The notes under the pieces: model-generated
Told to the model about the DNA's origin: nothing
Database searches by the model: none
Seen by the model: the letters and a program-made list of their open reading frames with translations, nothing else
Shown here: positions 15,496 to 25,532 of the stretch, one piece after another
Numbering within the stretch: position 1 is the first letter of the stretch
Layout of the letters: each line of letters starts with the position of its first letter
From: Fusibacter_C sp942493125
GTDB taxonomy: Bacteria; Bacillota; Clostridia; Peptostreptococcales; Acidaminobacteraceae
Reading direction: 5' to 3'
DNA: 64,000 nt
Assembly: GCA_942493125.1 (NCBI GenBank)
Contig: OW818667.1
Coordinates: 3,472,001-3,536,000 of the forward strand
Position numbers and translations under genes: made by a program

Positions 15496-16386
15496 ATGAT
15501 AGAAGTACTGTTTGGGGAAAGTGAATGTGGAGCTATGAAAATGGCAAAAAATTATCGAAAACCTGATTTTCAAGTCTCTACACCAGGTTGGAATGGTAGG
15601 AAACTAAGTAATGAAGAGTTAGACGAAATGTTTGAAGGAAAAGCGGTTGGTGGAAACGCTTCTGAAGTGATCTGCATGCCATTAATGCTGGATATTGGTG
15701 ATATAAATATTTCAATCGAAAGTGATTATAGAAAAAAGATAATATTTGATATGAATAGTAGAAATGGAATAATTGATAATAGCAATTTAGACTATTTAGA
15801 GGATGCATGGAAGAGATACTTAGGTGATATAGAACGACTGAAAGAGTATGCTGCTCAAGGAGAATCAATTCGTATATGGTATAGTGATGCTCCATATTCT
15901 GTATGCGGATTTCATTATGTCTGTAGTATTTTAAGAGCGTATGACTGCAAGGTATTTGCTGTAAAGTTACCACAATATATTGAGCAAGCTGATAATGAGA
16001 TGCATCTATATAAATTTTGGGGCGAAGTAAAAGCTGGAGATTTTTACAAATTTACATCTTTAGAAAAAGAGTTATCCTCACATGAAATAGAAGCCTTTGC
16101 GTACATTTGGGATGAACTAAAAGAGGAAAATGGTCAGTTGCGCGCCATTGCAAATGGCAAATTAATTGGTGTTCCAGATGACTATTATGATAACCTTATT
16201 AGAAATGAGATTCAGGATGGAGATTTTATCGTGTCACATCTTATTTGGAAACTATTAATGAATCATCCTATTGGCATTGGCGATAGGTGGTATACTAAAA
16301 GAATCCAAATGATGATAGAAAACGGTGAACTAAAGATTGTACAAAAAGACAAAGACATATATAGTCAAGTGCTTAAAAAGGTATAA
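15496..16386 (+). CDS. DUF1835/DUF3658-type protein, 296 aa
   Basis: Start chosen at ATG 15496 after AGGGAGACC. The central section (IRIWYSDAPYSVCGFHYVC, about residues 135-155) matches the DUF1835 core and the C-terminal section (GDRWYTKRIQMMIENGEL) the DUF3658 helical end. These proteins are widespread in Firmicutes and uncharacterised. The N-terminus carries a typical FGESECGAMK motif. Confidence 0.8.
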   Translation: MIEVLFGESECGAMKMAKNYRKPDFQVSTPGWNGRKLSNEELDEMFEGKAVGGNASEVICMPLMLDIGDINISIESDYRKKIIFDMNSRNGIIDNSNLDYLEDAWKRYLGDIERLKEYAAQGESIRIWYSDAPYSVCGFHYVCSILRAYDCKVFAVKLPQYIEQADNEMHLYKFWGEVKAGDFYKFTSLEKELSSHEIEAFAYIWDELKEENGQLRAIANGKLIGVPDDYYDNLIRNEIQDGDFIVSHLIWKLLMNHPIGIGDRWYTKRIQMMIENGELKIVQKDKDIYSQVLKKV

Positions 16387-16416
16387 CAATGGTAGATACG
16401 GAGAATCGGAGGCATT

Positions 16417-16701
16417 ATGCAAAATTCGGAGATATACGCGTTATTTGCAAAAAGGAAAAAAAGACAAAACTGGATAAGTGTTCTGATAGTTATCATCGTT
16501 ATCGGGATGGTTCCTTTTAGAAGCTTTGCCAGTTCGGTACCCATGCCATACCAAAGCATACTAGTTTGGGGCGCTACCATTTTTATCATAGCACTCATAG
16601 TCTTGAGTTTAGTTAACTGGCGTTGCCCTAACTGCGGAATGTGGTTTGGTCGAGAGACTAATATAGTCTTTTGTAAGCATTGCGGTGTTAGATTAATGTA
16701 A
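16417..16701 (+). CDS. Membrane protein with C-terminal zinc ribbon, 94 aa
   Basis: Two hydrophobic segments (about residues 17-36 and 45-67) are followed by a zinc-ribbon-like CPNCG ... CKHCG with four cysteines. A basic KRKKRQ stretch precedes the first segment. GGAGGC lies before the ATG. Function unknown. Confidence 0.75.
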   Translation: MQNSEIYALFAKRKKRQNWISVLIVIIVIGMVPFRSFASSVPMPYQSILVWGATIFIIALIVLSLVNWRCPNCGMWFGRETNIVFCKHCGVRLM

Positions 16702-16723
16702 TTTTACGAGTAATAATATAAAA

Positions 16724-16804
16724 ATGCGGCAAATTATCATAAATGGCTACGATGCGGAATCTAAACAAGTTCTGGAATATGAAGAAATATTGAAAGGAAA
16801 TTAA
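16724..16804 (+). pseudogene. Possible short fragment, 26 aa
   Basis: An ORF with no clear ribosome binding site encodes a charged peptide ending EYEEILKGN and stops directly before the next ATG. It looks like the C-terminal remnant of a larger gene. Its start is only the first in-frame ATG. Confidence 0.25.
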
Positions 16805-17362
16805 ATGGCAAACACATTTTCAAGAGCGATACTATTGATAATGGTCCTACTGGCACTGCTTAGCGGATGTAGTGTAAAGCAAAATAGCATGACCGTCGAT
16901 GGGAGGACGGTGACACTGAACCTAGAGAATCGTGAGATTATGATGGATGATCAGGTGTATCATTATGTCATCGATGATGCGCAAATTGAAATAGAGTACC
17001 CGAATGGGATGACATTTAGACGGGTTTATGATGCCAGTGGCACCTCGGATGACTGGTTTAAAACCCCTCAAACGGTTGATGATGCCTATTTGGAAAAGAT
17101 GGGTTATCTCAAACCAAACGTACTGGTCAATCATGTGATCCGATTCTCACCTGAATTAGAGGCTAATCGAAAGGATTCACCATCGGCACTAGGTGTTTTT
17201 CTCGTGGCATTAGGCATATTGAATGTCATATTTCCGCGATGGTTTTGGGATATCCAATACGGCTGGCGTTATAAAAATGCAGAACCATCTGATATAGCGA
17301 TTAGTGTTCAAAGGCTTGGTGGCATCGTCGCCATCATCGTCGGGTTTATACTGATGTTCTAG
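16805..17362 (+). CDS. Lipoprotein with C-terminal DUF6199-like membrane domain, 185 aa
   Basis: Signal peptide with lipobox LLSGC near residue 22. The middle is a beta-rich extracytoplasmic part (TVTLNLENREIMM). The last 60 residues hold two hydrophobic segments with the DUF6199-type pattern, ending IVGFILMF. GAAAGGAAA precedes the ATG. Together with the two flanking exported proteins it forms a cell-surface cluster. Confidence 0.75.
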   Translation: MANTFSRAILLIMVLLALLSGCSVKQNSMTVDGRTVTLNLENREIMMDDQVYHYVIDDAQIEIEYPNGMTFRRVYDASGTSDDWFKTPQTVDDAYLEKMGYLKPNVLVNHVIRFSPELEANRKDSPSALGVFLVALGILNVIFPRWFWDIQYGWRYKNAEPSDIAISVQRLGGIVAIIVGFILMF

Positions 17363-17386
17363 TCAATTTTGAAATGGAGGTATGTG

Positions 17387-18361
17387 ATGAATGCTCCGAA
17401 GAAATGGTTGATGTTGTTGTTGATCGTGATGACAATATTGGTCACAGGCTGTGCAGTAAAAGAGAATGGCGATAATACATCGCTTGAACCTACAGGACCA
17501 GATGTATTTACAAGTGAACCAGACACAGAAGGAACGACTGCAGTGGATACAACAGATTTTGCCGATGAAGCGTTAATCGGACGCGTCAAAGACCTCATTA
17601 AAACACAGTTCGTTTGGTTTGAGTATGATCATCTAGAGATTATCGAAGCGTTTAATGACCATTTTTACATGATTAAGACCGAAAGGGAAACCTTTGCAGA
17701 CGGGTACTTGGTCTATGATTCTCGAGATCAAAAGCTTTATCTGATGCCTCTCGGTATAGGATATGCGTCTTCTTATGATATCGTGGATGAGAGTACAATC
17801 ATTTTTCAAATGACAGGTGAAAATAGTGAATCCAATTACCATGACGTGCCTTATGCTTTGATGTGCCTTAAAGTTGTTAATGCACAGGGTGTCGTAGAAT
17901 ATACCTCAGTTAAGAGTAAAAAAATAGTCCCTTTAGAGGAGACCATTGATTTTGGCGGTAAAAGCGACCATGTCTTATCATCATTAATTTTGACACTAGA
18001 TGGCATCCAGTTAGGCTTTTCACCTCAAAATTCAGATGACGCCTATTATTATGCGGATTACACCATACCACCTTATACGCAGACAACCTATAATACGGCT
18101 GATCATAGCTTCACGCTTCACCTTAAGGATACCATTATTGGTAACGAACTCGTCACACGTAAACAAGCTGTTGCCGCTGATAATCAGTACATCGAAGCCC
18201 TGGATATCACTCAAAATGGTGAAGACATATACCTAAAGATTAAGTTCAAAAGTCACGAGGACTTTAAGCAACTGAAGTCATATTCTGTTGAAATCGTTAA
18301 TACGCTAAATTATCCTGCAGGTGTGAACCTCAGCTTCTATAACGAAAGCCCATTCAAATAA
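17387..18361 (+). CDS. Lipoprotein, 324 aa, sharing its C-terminal domain with 21396
   Basis: Start chosen at ATG 17387 after TGGAGG. The signal peptide ends in the lipobox LVTGC. An acidic Thr/Asp-rich linker (about residues 25-60) follows. The last 120 residues (starting SSLILTLDGIQLGFSP, with DAYYYADYTIPP) align with the lipoprotein at 21396 (SNILITFDGIQFQFSP, NFYAAYTDVPA), so this is a shared module. Likely surface-anchored; role unknown. Confidence 0.78.
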   Translation: MNAPKKWLMLLLIVMTILVTGCAVKENGDNTSLEPTGPDVFTSEPDTEGTTAVDTTDFADEALIGRVKDLIKTQFVWFEYDHLEIIEAFNDHFYMIKTERETFADGYLVYDSRDQKLYLMPLGIGYASSYDIVDESTIIFQMTGENSESNYHDVPYALMCLKVVNAQGVVEYTSVKSKKIVPLEETIDFGGKSDHVLSSLILTLDGIQLGFSPQNSDDAYYYADYTIPPYTQTTYNTADHSFTLHLKDTIIGNELVTRKQAVAADNQYIEALDITQNGEDIYLKIKFKSHEDFKQLKSYSVEIVNTLNYPAGVNLSFYNESPFK

Positions 18362-18403
18362 TGAAGACATTAACACTCAAGTCAAAATTGACGGAGAATA
18401 ATC

Positions 18404-18958
18404 ATGAGCAAAAATAAATATATCTATCTTGGAAGTTTTGTACTAATTTTATTTGTCATATATGGCATATTCACAACAGGCATCTCAATAAACGAAGAAA
18501 TTCCCGCAGTAAAATATCGGCTTGGAGAAGAAGGGGTAATTGAGAATATTACGATTAAAATTGATGGTACGTATAGGCGACGTTTATTTTCGGATGATAT
18601 ATTTTCTGGCTCAATTTGTATTGAAGGTTATGATTTTACTAATGCTAAATCTGGTTTTTCAAATTTAATAAGCACTTTAGCTGATATCCATATTGATAGT
18701 AAAGGATACGGTAGGTATGACTATGTCAAGATGAACTCGAATAGTAACTTGGAATATCTATTTCAAGGAGAGATATTTGTAAAAGATAAGTTTTCTATGA
18801 TAACAATGACAATAAATGAAGAAAGGTCTTCTGATAATCCTAACGGTGGTTGGAATAGTACTAGTGGTATATTGATATCTGGACCAGCTGAAACACGAAA
18901 AGAGGCATTGGCAATTGCGAATTTACTGATGCAAGATCTGTATCTACAATTTAAATAA
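18404..18958 (+). CDS. Signal-anchored exported protein, 184 aa
   Basis: One N-terminal hydrophobic helix (about residues 7-26). The rest is a beta-rich domain with many Ser, Asn and Gly. No cysteine lipobox. GACGGAG precedes the ATG. No family recognised. Confidence 0.75.
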   Translation: MSKNKYIYLGSFVLILFVIYGIFTTGISINEEIPAVKYRLGEEGVIENITIKIDGTYRRRLFSDDIFSGSICIEGYDFTNAKSGFSNLISTLADIHIDSKGYGRYDYVKMNSNSNLEYLFQGEIFVKDKFSMITMTINEERSSDNPNGGWNSTSGILISGPAETRKEALAIANLLMQDLYLQFK

Positions 18959-19001
18959 TCAAATTCAAATACAATCAATCATTTCAGATTTGGAGGGATT
19001 T

Positions 19002-19694
19002 ATGGATAGAGATAGAATCTACAACAAGAGAGCTTTTGTATATGGAATAATTGTTATGTTGATAGCAAGTGTTACAATGTTAAAGTTACCTCATCAAGGT
19101 AAAACTATTTCTGAGTTTATTATTCCAGTGATCAGATTGAATCATAGTGCACTGCACCTTAGTGGACTTATTCCGTTAGCGCTAGTGATATGGAGTAGCT
19201 TTCTATTTGTGAAAAGTGGACGATTAAAGAATCAATTTTTAGTTGGGTTGTTTCTACTGTTTTTAGTATTGCCTCTTATTGGTAAAGGATTAGACTTACT
19301 GAAGATACCAGTTTATATGATGAGTGATGGCGTGAAAGGTGTTGAACTAAACGAGTCTGACTTGAATATTCATGGTGAGAACGGCGTAATAAATATTGAT
19401 TTCAAGGCAGAAGTGATGAGTTATATTGATGATGATTCACATATTTCAGTATATGTTGAACTTCCTGAAGTAATCCATGAAATTATAGAAGAAGATGTTA
19501 TTCTTGTATATGAAGGTGATGTATTAGATATGGGGGATAGATTTAGAATTCAATATTCCGGTATCTTGAATATAGCAGATGGTTATGATGATGAGGATTT
19601 GTTTGATGCAGAGTATTATTGGGAAGACTATAAGGTTATCTTTAAAGATAATGAACAAAGTTTTACCATGAAGGTGAATTATGGTTTATTCTAG
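19002..19694 (+). CDS. Membrane protein with exported C-terminal domain, 230 aa
   Basis: Start chosen at ATG 19002 after TGGAGGG. Three hydrophobic segments occupy about residues 10-110. The remainder is an acidic domain (many Asp and Glu near the end) that should lie outside. No recognised motif. Confidence 0.72.
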   Translation: MDRDRIYNKRAFVYGIIVMLIASVTMLKLPHQGKTISEFIIPVIRLNHSALHLSGLIPLALVIWSSFLFVKSGRLKNQFLVGLFLLFLVLPLIGKGLDLLKIPVYMMSDGVKGVELNESDLNIHGENGVINIDFKAEVMSYIDDDSHISVYVELPEVIHEIIEEDVILVYEGDVLDMGDRFRIQYSGILNIADGYDDEDLFDAEYYWEDYKVIFKDNEQSFTMKVNYGLF

Positions 19695-19753
19695 TGTATT
19701 GGAGTAGGGGCAATGATTGCGTCAGCTAACGGTTGACAAAACGGAGGAGAAAA

Positions 19754-20170
19754 ATGATAAGAAAAAATGTTCAGGTTTATATTGTTAGTTCCAATGAACA
19801 CAAATTGTTAATGCTAAAAAGAACTGAGATAAAATCTGGATATTGGCAGCCTGTTTGTGGTGGTATAGAATATGGGGAATCGGCATACGAAGCTGCTATC
19901 AGAGAGGTCAATGAAGAAACTGGAATAAGCAATTATGAACGTATTGAGCATTTACCATTTCGATTTAAATACCAAGAACCAAAAGATGGTGTTCAAATGG
20001 ATATGGAAGATTGTTGTTACCTTATGGCTATCAAATCTCAATGTGAAATCAAATTATCTATAGAGCATGAAAAATATGAATGGATTGATATGGAGCATGT
20101 TTCGAAATTTACAGAGTGGATGCCTATAATCAGTGTATGTGAGTATTTGAATAGAGATTATAGCTTTTGA
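19754..20170 (+). CDS. NUDIX hydrolase, 138 aa
   Basis: Start chosen at ATG 19754 after CGGAGGAG. NUDIX box GGIEYGES ... REVNEETG is complete. N-terminal VYIVSSNEHKLLMLKR and WQPVCGGI resemble dihydroneopterin triphosphate/dATP pyrophosphohydrolases (NudB-like), which I give only as the nearest guess. Confidence 0.87.
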   Translation: MIRKNVQVYIVSSNEHKLLMLKRTEIKSGYWQPVCGGIEYGESAYEAAIREVNEETGISNYERIEHLPFRFKYQEPKDGVQMDMEDCCYLMAIKSQCEIKLSIEHEKYEWIDMEHVSKFTEWMPIISVCEYLNRDYSF

Positions 20171-20201
20171 AACTTTGAAATTAAGGACTTTGGAGGGGAA
20201 C

Positions 20202-20762
20202 ATGAAACTGGTAATAATTATAGGTCCTCATGCGGTTGGAAAAATGACTGTCGGGCAACAACTTGCTAAAGTGACAAAACTAAAGCTATTTCACAATCAT
20301 ATGACGATTGATATTGTGCATGATTTATTTTTTGATTTACCAGATGAAAAGAATCGATTGGTAAGACTCTTTAGAGATGAAATTTTTAATGCCTATTCTA
20401 ATAGTGATGAATATGGAATGATATTTACTTTTATGTGGGCATTTGATAGTGAAGATGATTGGGATTACATTGCAAACCTTGAAAAGTTGTTTATCTCAAA
20501 AGGTGCTGAAGTATATTATGTTGAGCTAGAGGCCGATTATGATATTCGAATCGATCGAAATAAAACTGAAAACAGATTATTGAATAAACCAACTAAAAGA
20601 GATTTGGATTTCTCAGAAAAGCTCTTTATTTATTTGGAGGATAGGTATCGTCTTAATTCGATAAGTGGAGAAATAAAGAAAGAAAACTATTTGCGAATAA
20701 ATAATACTGACATTGCTCCAGAAGTTGTAGCAGGGATGATTAAAGATAGATTTCAATTGTAA
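20202..20762 (+). CDS. P-loop kinase-like protein (shikimate-kinase-like), 186 aa
   Basis: Start chosen at ATG 20202 after TGGAGGGG. The Walker A motif GPHAVGKM has Met where Thr or Ser is usual, directly after the catalytic Lys. LFHNHMTIDIVHDLF and RNKTENR (lid-type arginines) follow. The fold is a small-molecule kinase; the substrate is unknown. The Ser/Thr-to-Met change could weaken Mg binding. Confidence 0.75.
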   Translation: MKLVIIIGPHAVGKMTVGQQLAKVTKLKLFHNHMTIDIVHDLFFDLPDEKNRLVRLFRDEIFNAYSNSDEYGMIFTFMWAFDSEDDWDYIANLEKLFISKGAEVYYVELEADYDIRIDRNKTENRLLNKPTKRDLDFSEKLFIYLEDRYRLNSISGEIKKENYLRINNTDIAPEVVAGMIKDRFQL

Positions 20763-20784
20763 TGCAAAATAAGGAGAATATTGA

Positions 20785-21303
20785 TTGAATATAAAAAATG
20801 AAGAAACCGTTGAAGATAGTAATTTGACCAATTATTACTATTCATTTACGAATGTGACTGGTGACGCCTATGTCCAATTGATGAAGTTTTTATTTGAAAA
20901 ATCACATCAATTTATATTAGTAATCAGATATGATATTATTCTTAATGATAATATAAATAAAATCATGGAAGATTTGTCACCATTTTTGATTAAAAAGGTA
21001 AGACAATCTTGTTGGGCTAATACTGATTTATGTTGTGAGGACTACGATTCTCAAACTATAGTTCATTACTTCACACCAACAAAGGAAGCTTTGGAAATAA
21101 TTCTTAACAATACAAGTAATCTGTTTCAATGGGTTCAACCTAGTTTTCCTGAAGACATATCTTTCTTAATTGATGGAGAGTATATCTTTACATCTACTGC
21201 ACATGAAAAAGAGTATATGTTCATAGATATTCCGAAGTATAGAATCTATGGTGAAAGTGGTGATAAACTTTCTTTACTTGATGTTAGAACTTACAGTAGA
21301 TAA
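20785..21303 (+). CDS. Hypothetical protein, 172 aa, TTG start
   Basis: The TTG start is supported by AAGGAG about 9 bases upstream and no better in-frame ATG. A soluble alpha/beta protein with several Cys (for example CWANTDLCCEDYD). No motif recognised. Confidence 0.7.
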   Translation: MNIKNEETVEDSNLTNYYYSFTNVTGDAYVQLMKFLFEKSHQFILVIRYDIILNDNINKIMEDLSPFLIKKVRQSCWANTDLCCEDYDSQTIVHYFTPTKEALEIILNNTSNLFQWVQPSFPEDISFLIDGEYIFTSTAHEKEYMFIDIPKYRIYGESGDKLSLLDVRTYSR

Positions 21304-21395
21304 CAAATAATAAGGTTAAAAGTATGACACCAAAACCAGTATCAGAACTCCAAAGTGGAACCATTAATGCTACTAGCAAGATGGGAGGAATTTGT

Positions 21396-22547
21396 GTGCT
21401 AAATAAATTTAGAATATTAATATTGATTAGTTTGATATGTTTAGTGATTTTATCAGGGTGCGCCAAAGGTCTCAACTCAAAGAAAGCCATATCTAATGAA
21501 GAGATATACCCAAACGGAGAGATAAAAGTAGCAAAGATATTTGATGAACTTAATAATGAGCACGAAGTAGAATTAACTGCTAATGATGTAGAATATATAG
21601 TTGAGATAATAAAAGATTCTGATAAAGAATTAGTTGCCAGCTATGATAGCGCAGTGGAATTAAATATATCATTAACAGATTCGACGATTCAATTGATCAG
21701 AGAAGACGATGCGACTGTTTATTATGTTTTTCATAATCGCAATATTAACGGTGTATGTTATAAAGTGGCTTCTAAAGAATTGTCAGAATGGATATTAAAC
21801 ATAATAGAAGATTCTAACACATTTCCAAAATCGCATGAGGATGTTGAAAACTTTATTGGTGAGTCATTCAAAAACTACATTAAAATATCTGATGATAAAG
21901 GTATTTTGACAACAGATGAAAATAATATAATCTCAAGCAGCATGATTTTCTTTAATGAAAAAAAGATCAGTATTATTCCATTATTAGCTAATGAATTCAG
22001 TGTACATAGTATTATTTCTCCTAATCACCTGGTGCTTGAAACAGATGGACATAATCGCAATAATTCTCGTCAATCATTTCCAGAGTTATATGATTTGATC
22101 ATTGATGCCGATTTGAATTGCGAAGTTATAAAGAGTGACTATTGGCATAGCTTGTCTGATATTGTTGAAATCAAAAATGGCAAGAAGGGCGATTTGTCAA
22201 ATATCCTTATCACGTTTGATGGGATCCAATTCCAATTTAGTCCATCAAAAGATGATGAAGTGAATTTTTATGCTGCTTATACTGATGTGCCTGCGACCAA
22301 AGTCATTTCGAACAATGATAAAGAGATTACAATTAGAATCGGAAATTCAAGAACAGATTTAATATTAGACCTACTTGAAAGTAGCCTTACTAACAATGAA
22401 TGGATAGAAGGCGTTGAATGGAATCAAGATGGTGATGCTTTAGTGGTGCATGTGAAATTTGCCAAAACTAACATTGAGTATAACATTAGTAAAAGTAGTC
22501 CTGATATTGAACGCCCATATGTAAGTATTGTGTTCAAATACAAATGA
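21396..22547 (+). CDS. Lipoprotein, 383 aa, sharing its C-terminal domain with 17387
   Basis: Start chosen at GTG 21396 after GGGAGGAA; the longer frame from 21324 lacks a signal sequence at its front. Lipobox VILSGC near residue 19. The N-terminal half is probably a distinct domain (VELNISLTDSTIQL). The C-terminal 120 residues are homologous by eye to those of the lipoprotein at 17387. Probably anchored at the outer face of the membrane. Confidence 0.77.
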   Translation: MLNKFRILILISLICLVILSGCAKGLNSKKAISNEEIYPNGEIKVAKIFDELNNEHEVELTANDVEYIVEIIKDSDKELVASYDSAVELNISLTDSTIQLIREDDATVYYVFHNRNINGVCYKVASKELSEWILNIIEDSNTFPKSHEDVENFIGESFKNYIKISDDKGILTTDENNIISSSMIFFNEKKISIIPLLANEFSVHSIISPNHLVLETDGHNRNNSRQSFPELYDLIIDADLNCEVIKSDYWHSLSDIVEIKNGKKGDLSNILITFDGIQFQFSPSKDDEVNFYAAYTDVPATKVISNNDKEITIRIGNSRTDLILDLLESSLTNNEWIEGVEWNQDGDALVVHVKFAKTNIEYNISKSSPDIERPYVSIVFKYK

Positions 22548-22582
22548 GTCTCCTATTTTTTACAATTGGACGGTTATATGAT

Positions 22583-22618
22583 ATATTTGCTGTATAGAGA
22601 CAAATATGCCTTTTTTTA
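22583..22618 (+). terminator. Possible intrinsic terminator
   Basis: ATATTTG (22583-22589) pairs with CAAATAT (22601-22607), followed by GCC and seven T. The stem is AT-only in its core and therefore weak. Confidence 0.45.
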
Positions 22619-22664
22619 GTGTGATATCGATTGGTGCTCAATTTTTAACATGGGGGTATTTTGT

Positions 22665-25508
22665 ATGTCAAAGGATGATGATATGCTCAAGAGGATATTA
22701 AGCACTTCGGTAAAATTGCTGAACATGTCACCGGACGCTATTAATTATCAGCTGATCGCTGATGAAATTAAAGAATTGTCTGGAGCTTTTTTATTAGGAA
22801 TTAATACATACGAACAGCAAGGTGCTATAAGCGTAACAAGAGCTCTTAGCGGAATTCCTTCGAGCATCAAAGACATTACCAAAATTTTGGGATTTCCGAT
22901 TTTAGGAAAAGAATGGGTAGTTAAACCTGAAAGGTTAATGAGCCTTCAAGGAGGAAACCTTATATTTTTTAAAAACATCTATGATGCATCAAAAGGAGAA
23001 TTATCAAAAACCCAAGCTATGATGCTGGAGACAGTATTTAATATTGGGGTTGTATATATTATTGAACTTTCCTATGAAAAGAATGGCCCTCAGGGAGATC
23101 TAATATTTTTAATGAAGAAGGGTGAAGATATTAGAAACAAGGAGTTAATAGAGCTTTATGCCAGTTTGATTGGCAATTTTCTGGTTCGTATACAAACCGA
23201 AAAATCATTACATGAAAGTGTAGCTAAATTTAGATCTTATATGGAAAAAGCCCCTTTAGGTGTTTTTATAACGGACATGGAAGGTAATTATGTTGAAGTT
23301 AACCATGCGGCATGTCAAATGAGTGGGTATAGTGAGGAAGAACTTTTAAAATTGAACATTACCGATTTTCTTGCACTTGAGTTTCTGGATAAAGGACTTG
23401 AAATATTTAAGCGACTGAAAGAAAAATCGTTTATAGAAGACGTTGTAATGGCACGTAAAAAAAATGGAGAAAAATTTTGGATAAACTTAGTTGCAACCAT
23501 CATTGACCAGAACAAAGTAACTGCTTTTTGTCAGGACATTACTAAAAAAATGCTTGCAGAACAAAAAATGGAAATATTCTCAAAGATTATTGAATTAACT
23601 TCTGATAGTGTTTTTATAACAGATAGGGAAGGTGTTATTAATTATGTGAATCCTGCATTTGAAACACTGACCGAGTATTCTGCACAAGAAGCAATTGGCA
23701 AAACGCCTCGAATCCTTAAATCTGGTTTACACACAAATGAAGAATTTGAAGCTCTTTTCAGTACGCTACATGCAGGAAATATTACGACAAGAAATATTGC
23801 CAATCGTAAAAAAACAGGCGAATTGTTTTATGTAGAGTCTACGATCACCCCAATAAAAAATGAAAAAGGTGAGATTACCGACATTGTAAATACCAGCAGG
23901 AATATAACAGAAAAGATGCAGCATGAACATGAATTAGAATCAATTAATAATGTCAGCATGGAACTTCGTGTTGCGACGACAGTAGACGAAATGCTTCTTA
24001 TCATGCTTGATAAAATACTGGAAATTACTAAAGCATCACATGGCTCGATCTGGCTATATGATCCAAATAATAAAAAACTGCAAATGGTGGCGAACAGAGG
24101 CGTGAATGACCCAGAGGTAAGCCCGATACCACCTGAAAAACTTGGAGAAGAAATTAGCAAACTCGTTTTTTCGACAGGCAAACTTTTTGTTTCAAAAGAC
24201 ATCAATCGAGATGAGCGACTGTCAGAAGATTTCCGTAAAGAGTTTGTTCCTGGTATAGGAAAAGCTATTGTTCCAATTTTTGCAGGAGATAGCATACTTG
24301 GAACATTTGAAGTCAATGTGAAACTCCCACATGAAATTTCTCCATCTGATATTAAAATTCTAACTTCTTTGAGTGAGATTGCTGCTAACGCTATTCAAAG
24401 AATGCGCTCATATGAAAAGATTCATAAAGATGCAAAGTACTTTGCATCTTTACATGCCGTTGATTTATTGATAAATGCTAGCGATGACTTGCCAAATTTA
24501 TTGAATACCATTCTTGATTATGTGGTGGATCTACTCGAAGTAAATGCAGCGGCAATTCTTCTTTATAATTCTGACAATTTAACTCTTGAATATTTTGCTG
24601 GAAAAGGATTTAGAGGACGAAATATTGAAAAATCAGAGTTGATGATTGGAGAAGGATATGCTGGAAAAGCGGCATTAAATCAACAAACAGTTATTGTTAA
24701 TGATCTTAGAAATGATGTACTTGAATATGCACGAAATGAATTGTTGATGCAAGAGGAATTTATATCTTACGTAGGTATCCCTCTTGTTAATAATTCAGAA
24801 ATTATTGGTGTGTTAGATATTTTTCATAGATCCATTCTTAATCCTGATTCAGAATGGGTAGATTATATGGAAGCCTTTGCTAGTCAAGCAGCCATTGCAA
24901 TTGAAAAATCAAACTTGTACAACAACCTAAGGCGTACTAATTATGAACTTTTGCAAGCCTATGATAAGACCATTGAAGGATGGTCAAAAGCCATGGACTT
25001 ACGAGATCATGAAACGGAAGGGCATACACTAAGAGTTACTGAACTTTCAGTGAGACTCGCTCAAGCGGCTGGCCTAAGTGAAAATGAGATTGTGCATTTA
25101 CGTCGTGGTGCATTGCTGCATGATATGGGAAAAGTGGGAATCCCAGATGGTATCCTACTTAAGCCAGGTCCGCTTACTAATGATGAATGGATAATTATGC
25201 GTATGCATCCTCGATATGCTCTTGAAATGCTCTCACCTATTGAATTTCTAAAGCCAGCATTAGATATTCCCTATTGTCATCATGAAAAATGGGATGGTTC
25301 TGGATATCCTCGTGCTTTGAAGGGTGAAGAAATACCAATTTCCGCTAGAATTTTTGCGATTATAGATGTTTGGGATGCATTGCGTTCGGATCGTCCATAT
25401 CGCAAATCCTGGAGTAAAGAAAAAGTTTTAGAGCATATTACGTCATTGTCTGGAACACACTTTGAACCTAAAATAGTTCAATTGTTTTTAAATTTGCCCG
25501 GGATATAG
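22665..25508 (+). CDS. PAS-PAS-GAF-GAF-HD-GYP cyclic-di-GMP phosphodiesterase, 947 aa
   Basis: Start at ATG 22665 after TGGGGGT. The first 180 residues are an unassigned sensor-like region. Two PAS domains follow (about 190-300 and 305-425), each with the FITDxEGxxxxVN pattern, then two GAF domains (about 430-590 and 600-760). The C-terminal HD-GYP domain has HDMGKVGIPD, the HHEKWDGSGYP signature and DVWDALRSDRPY. All key metal ligands are visible, so it should hydrolyse c-di-GMP. No membrane segment, so a cytoplasmic sensor. Much the largest gene of the region and unlike cassette cargo. Confidence 0.93.
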   Translation: MSKDDDMLKRILSTSVKLLNMSPDAINYQLIADEIKELSGAFLLGINTYEQQGAISVTRALSGIPSSIKDITKILGFPILGKEWVVKPERLMSLQGGNLIFFKNIYDASKGELSKTQAMMLETVFNIGVVYIIELSYEKNGPQGDLIFLMKKGEDIRNKELIELYASLIGNFLVRIQTEKSLHESVAKFRSYMEKAPLGVFITDMEGNYVEVNHAACQMSGYSEEELLKLNITDFLALEFLDKGLEIFKRLKEKSFIEDVVMARKKNGEKFWINLVATIIDQNKVTAFCQDITKKMLAEQKMEIFSKIIELTSDSVFITDREGVINYVNPAFETLTEYSAQEAIGKTPRILKSGLHTNEEFEALFSTLHAGNITTRNIANRKKTGELFYVESTITPIKNEKGEITDIVNTSRNITEKMQHEHELESINNVSMELRVATTVDEMLLIMLDKILEITKASHGSIWLYDPNNKKLQMVANRGVNDPEVSPIPPEKLGEEISKLVFSTGKLFVSKDINRDERLSEDFRKEFVPGIGKAIVPIFAGDSILGTFEVNVKLPHEISPSDIKILTSLSEIAANAIQRMRSYEKIHKDAKYFASLHAVDLLINASDDLPNLLNTILDYVVDLLEVNAAAILLYNSDNLTLEYFAGKGFRGRNIEKSELMIGEGYAGKAALNQQTVIVNDLRNDVLEYARNELLMQEEFISYVGIPLVNNSEIIGVLDIFHRSILNPDSEWVDYMEAFASQAAIAIEKSNLYNNLRRTNYELLQAYDKTIEGWSKAMDLRDHETEGHTLRVTELSVRLAQAAGLSENEIVHLRRGALLHDMGKVGIPDGILLKPGPLTNDEWIIMRMHPRYALEMLSPIEFLKPALDIPYCHHEKWDGSGYPRALKGEEIPISARIFAIIDVWDALRSDRPYRKSWSKEKVLEHITSLSGTHFEPKIVQLFLNLPGI

Positions 25509-25532
25509 TAAAGACAGTACCGGACACCAAAG

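Noticed and set aside
19700..19740. GTCAGCTAACGGTTGAC, a small palindrome with AAC and GTT
   Set aside because: It is too short and lacks the second stem and spacing of the other attC-like sites.
22560..22582. GGACGGTTATATG, like an attC right box
   Set aside because: No matching left box within 120 bases; may be a remnant but could be chance in AT-rich DNA.
23828..24316. 162-codon - strand ORF inside the HD-GYP gene
   Set aside because: Shadow frame, Ser-rich and without start signals; the + strand product has clear domains.
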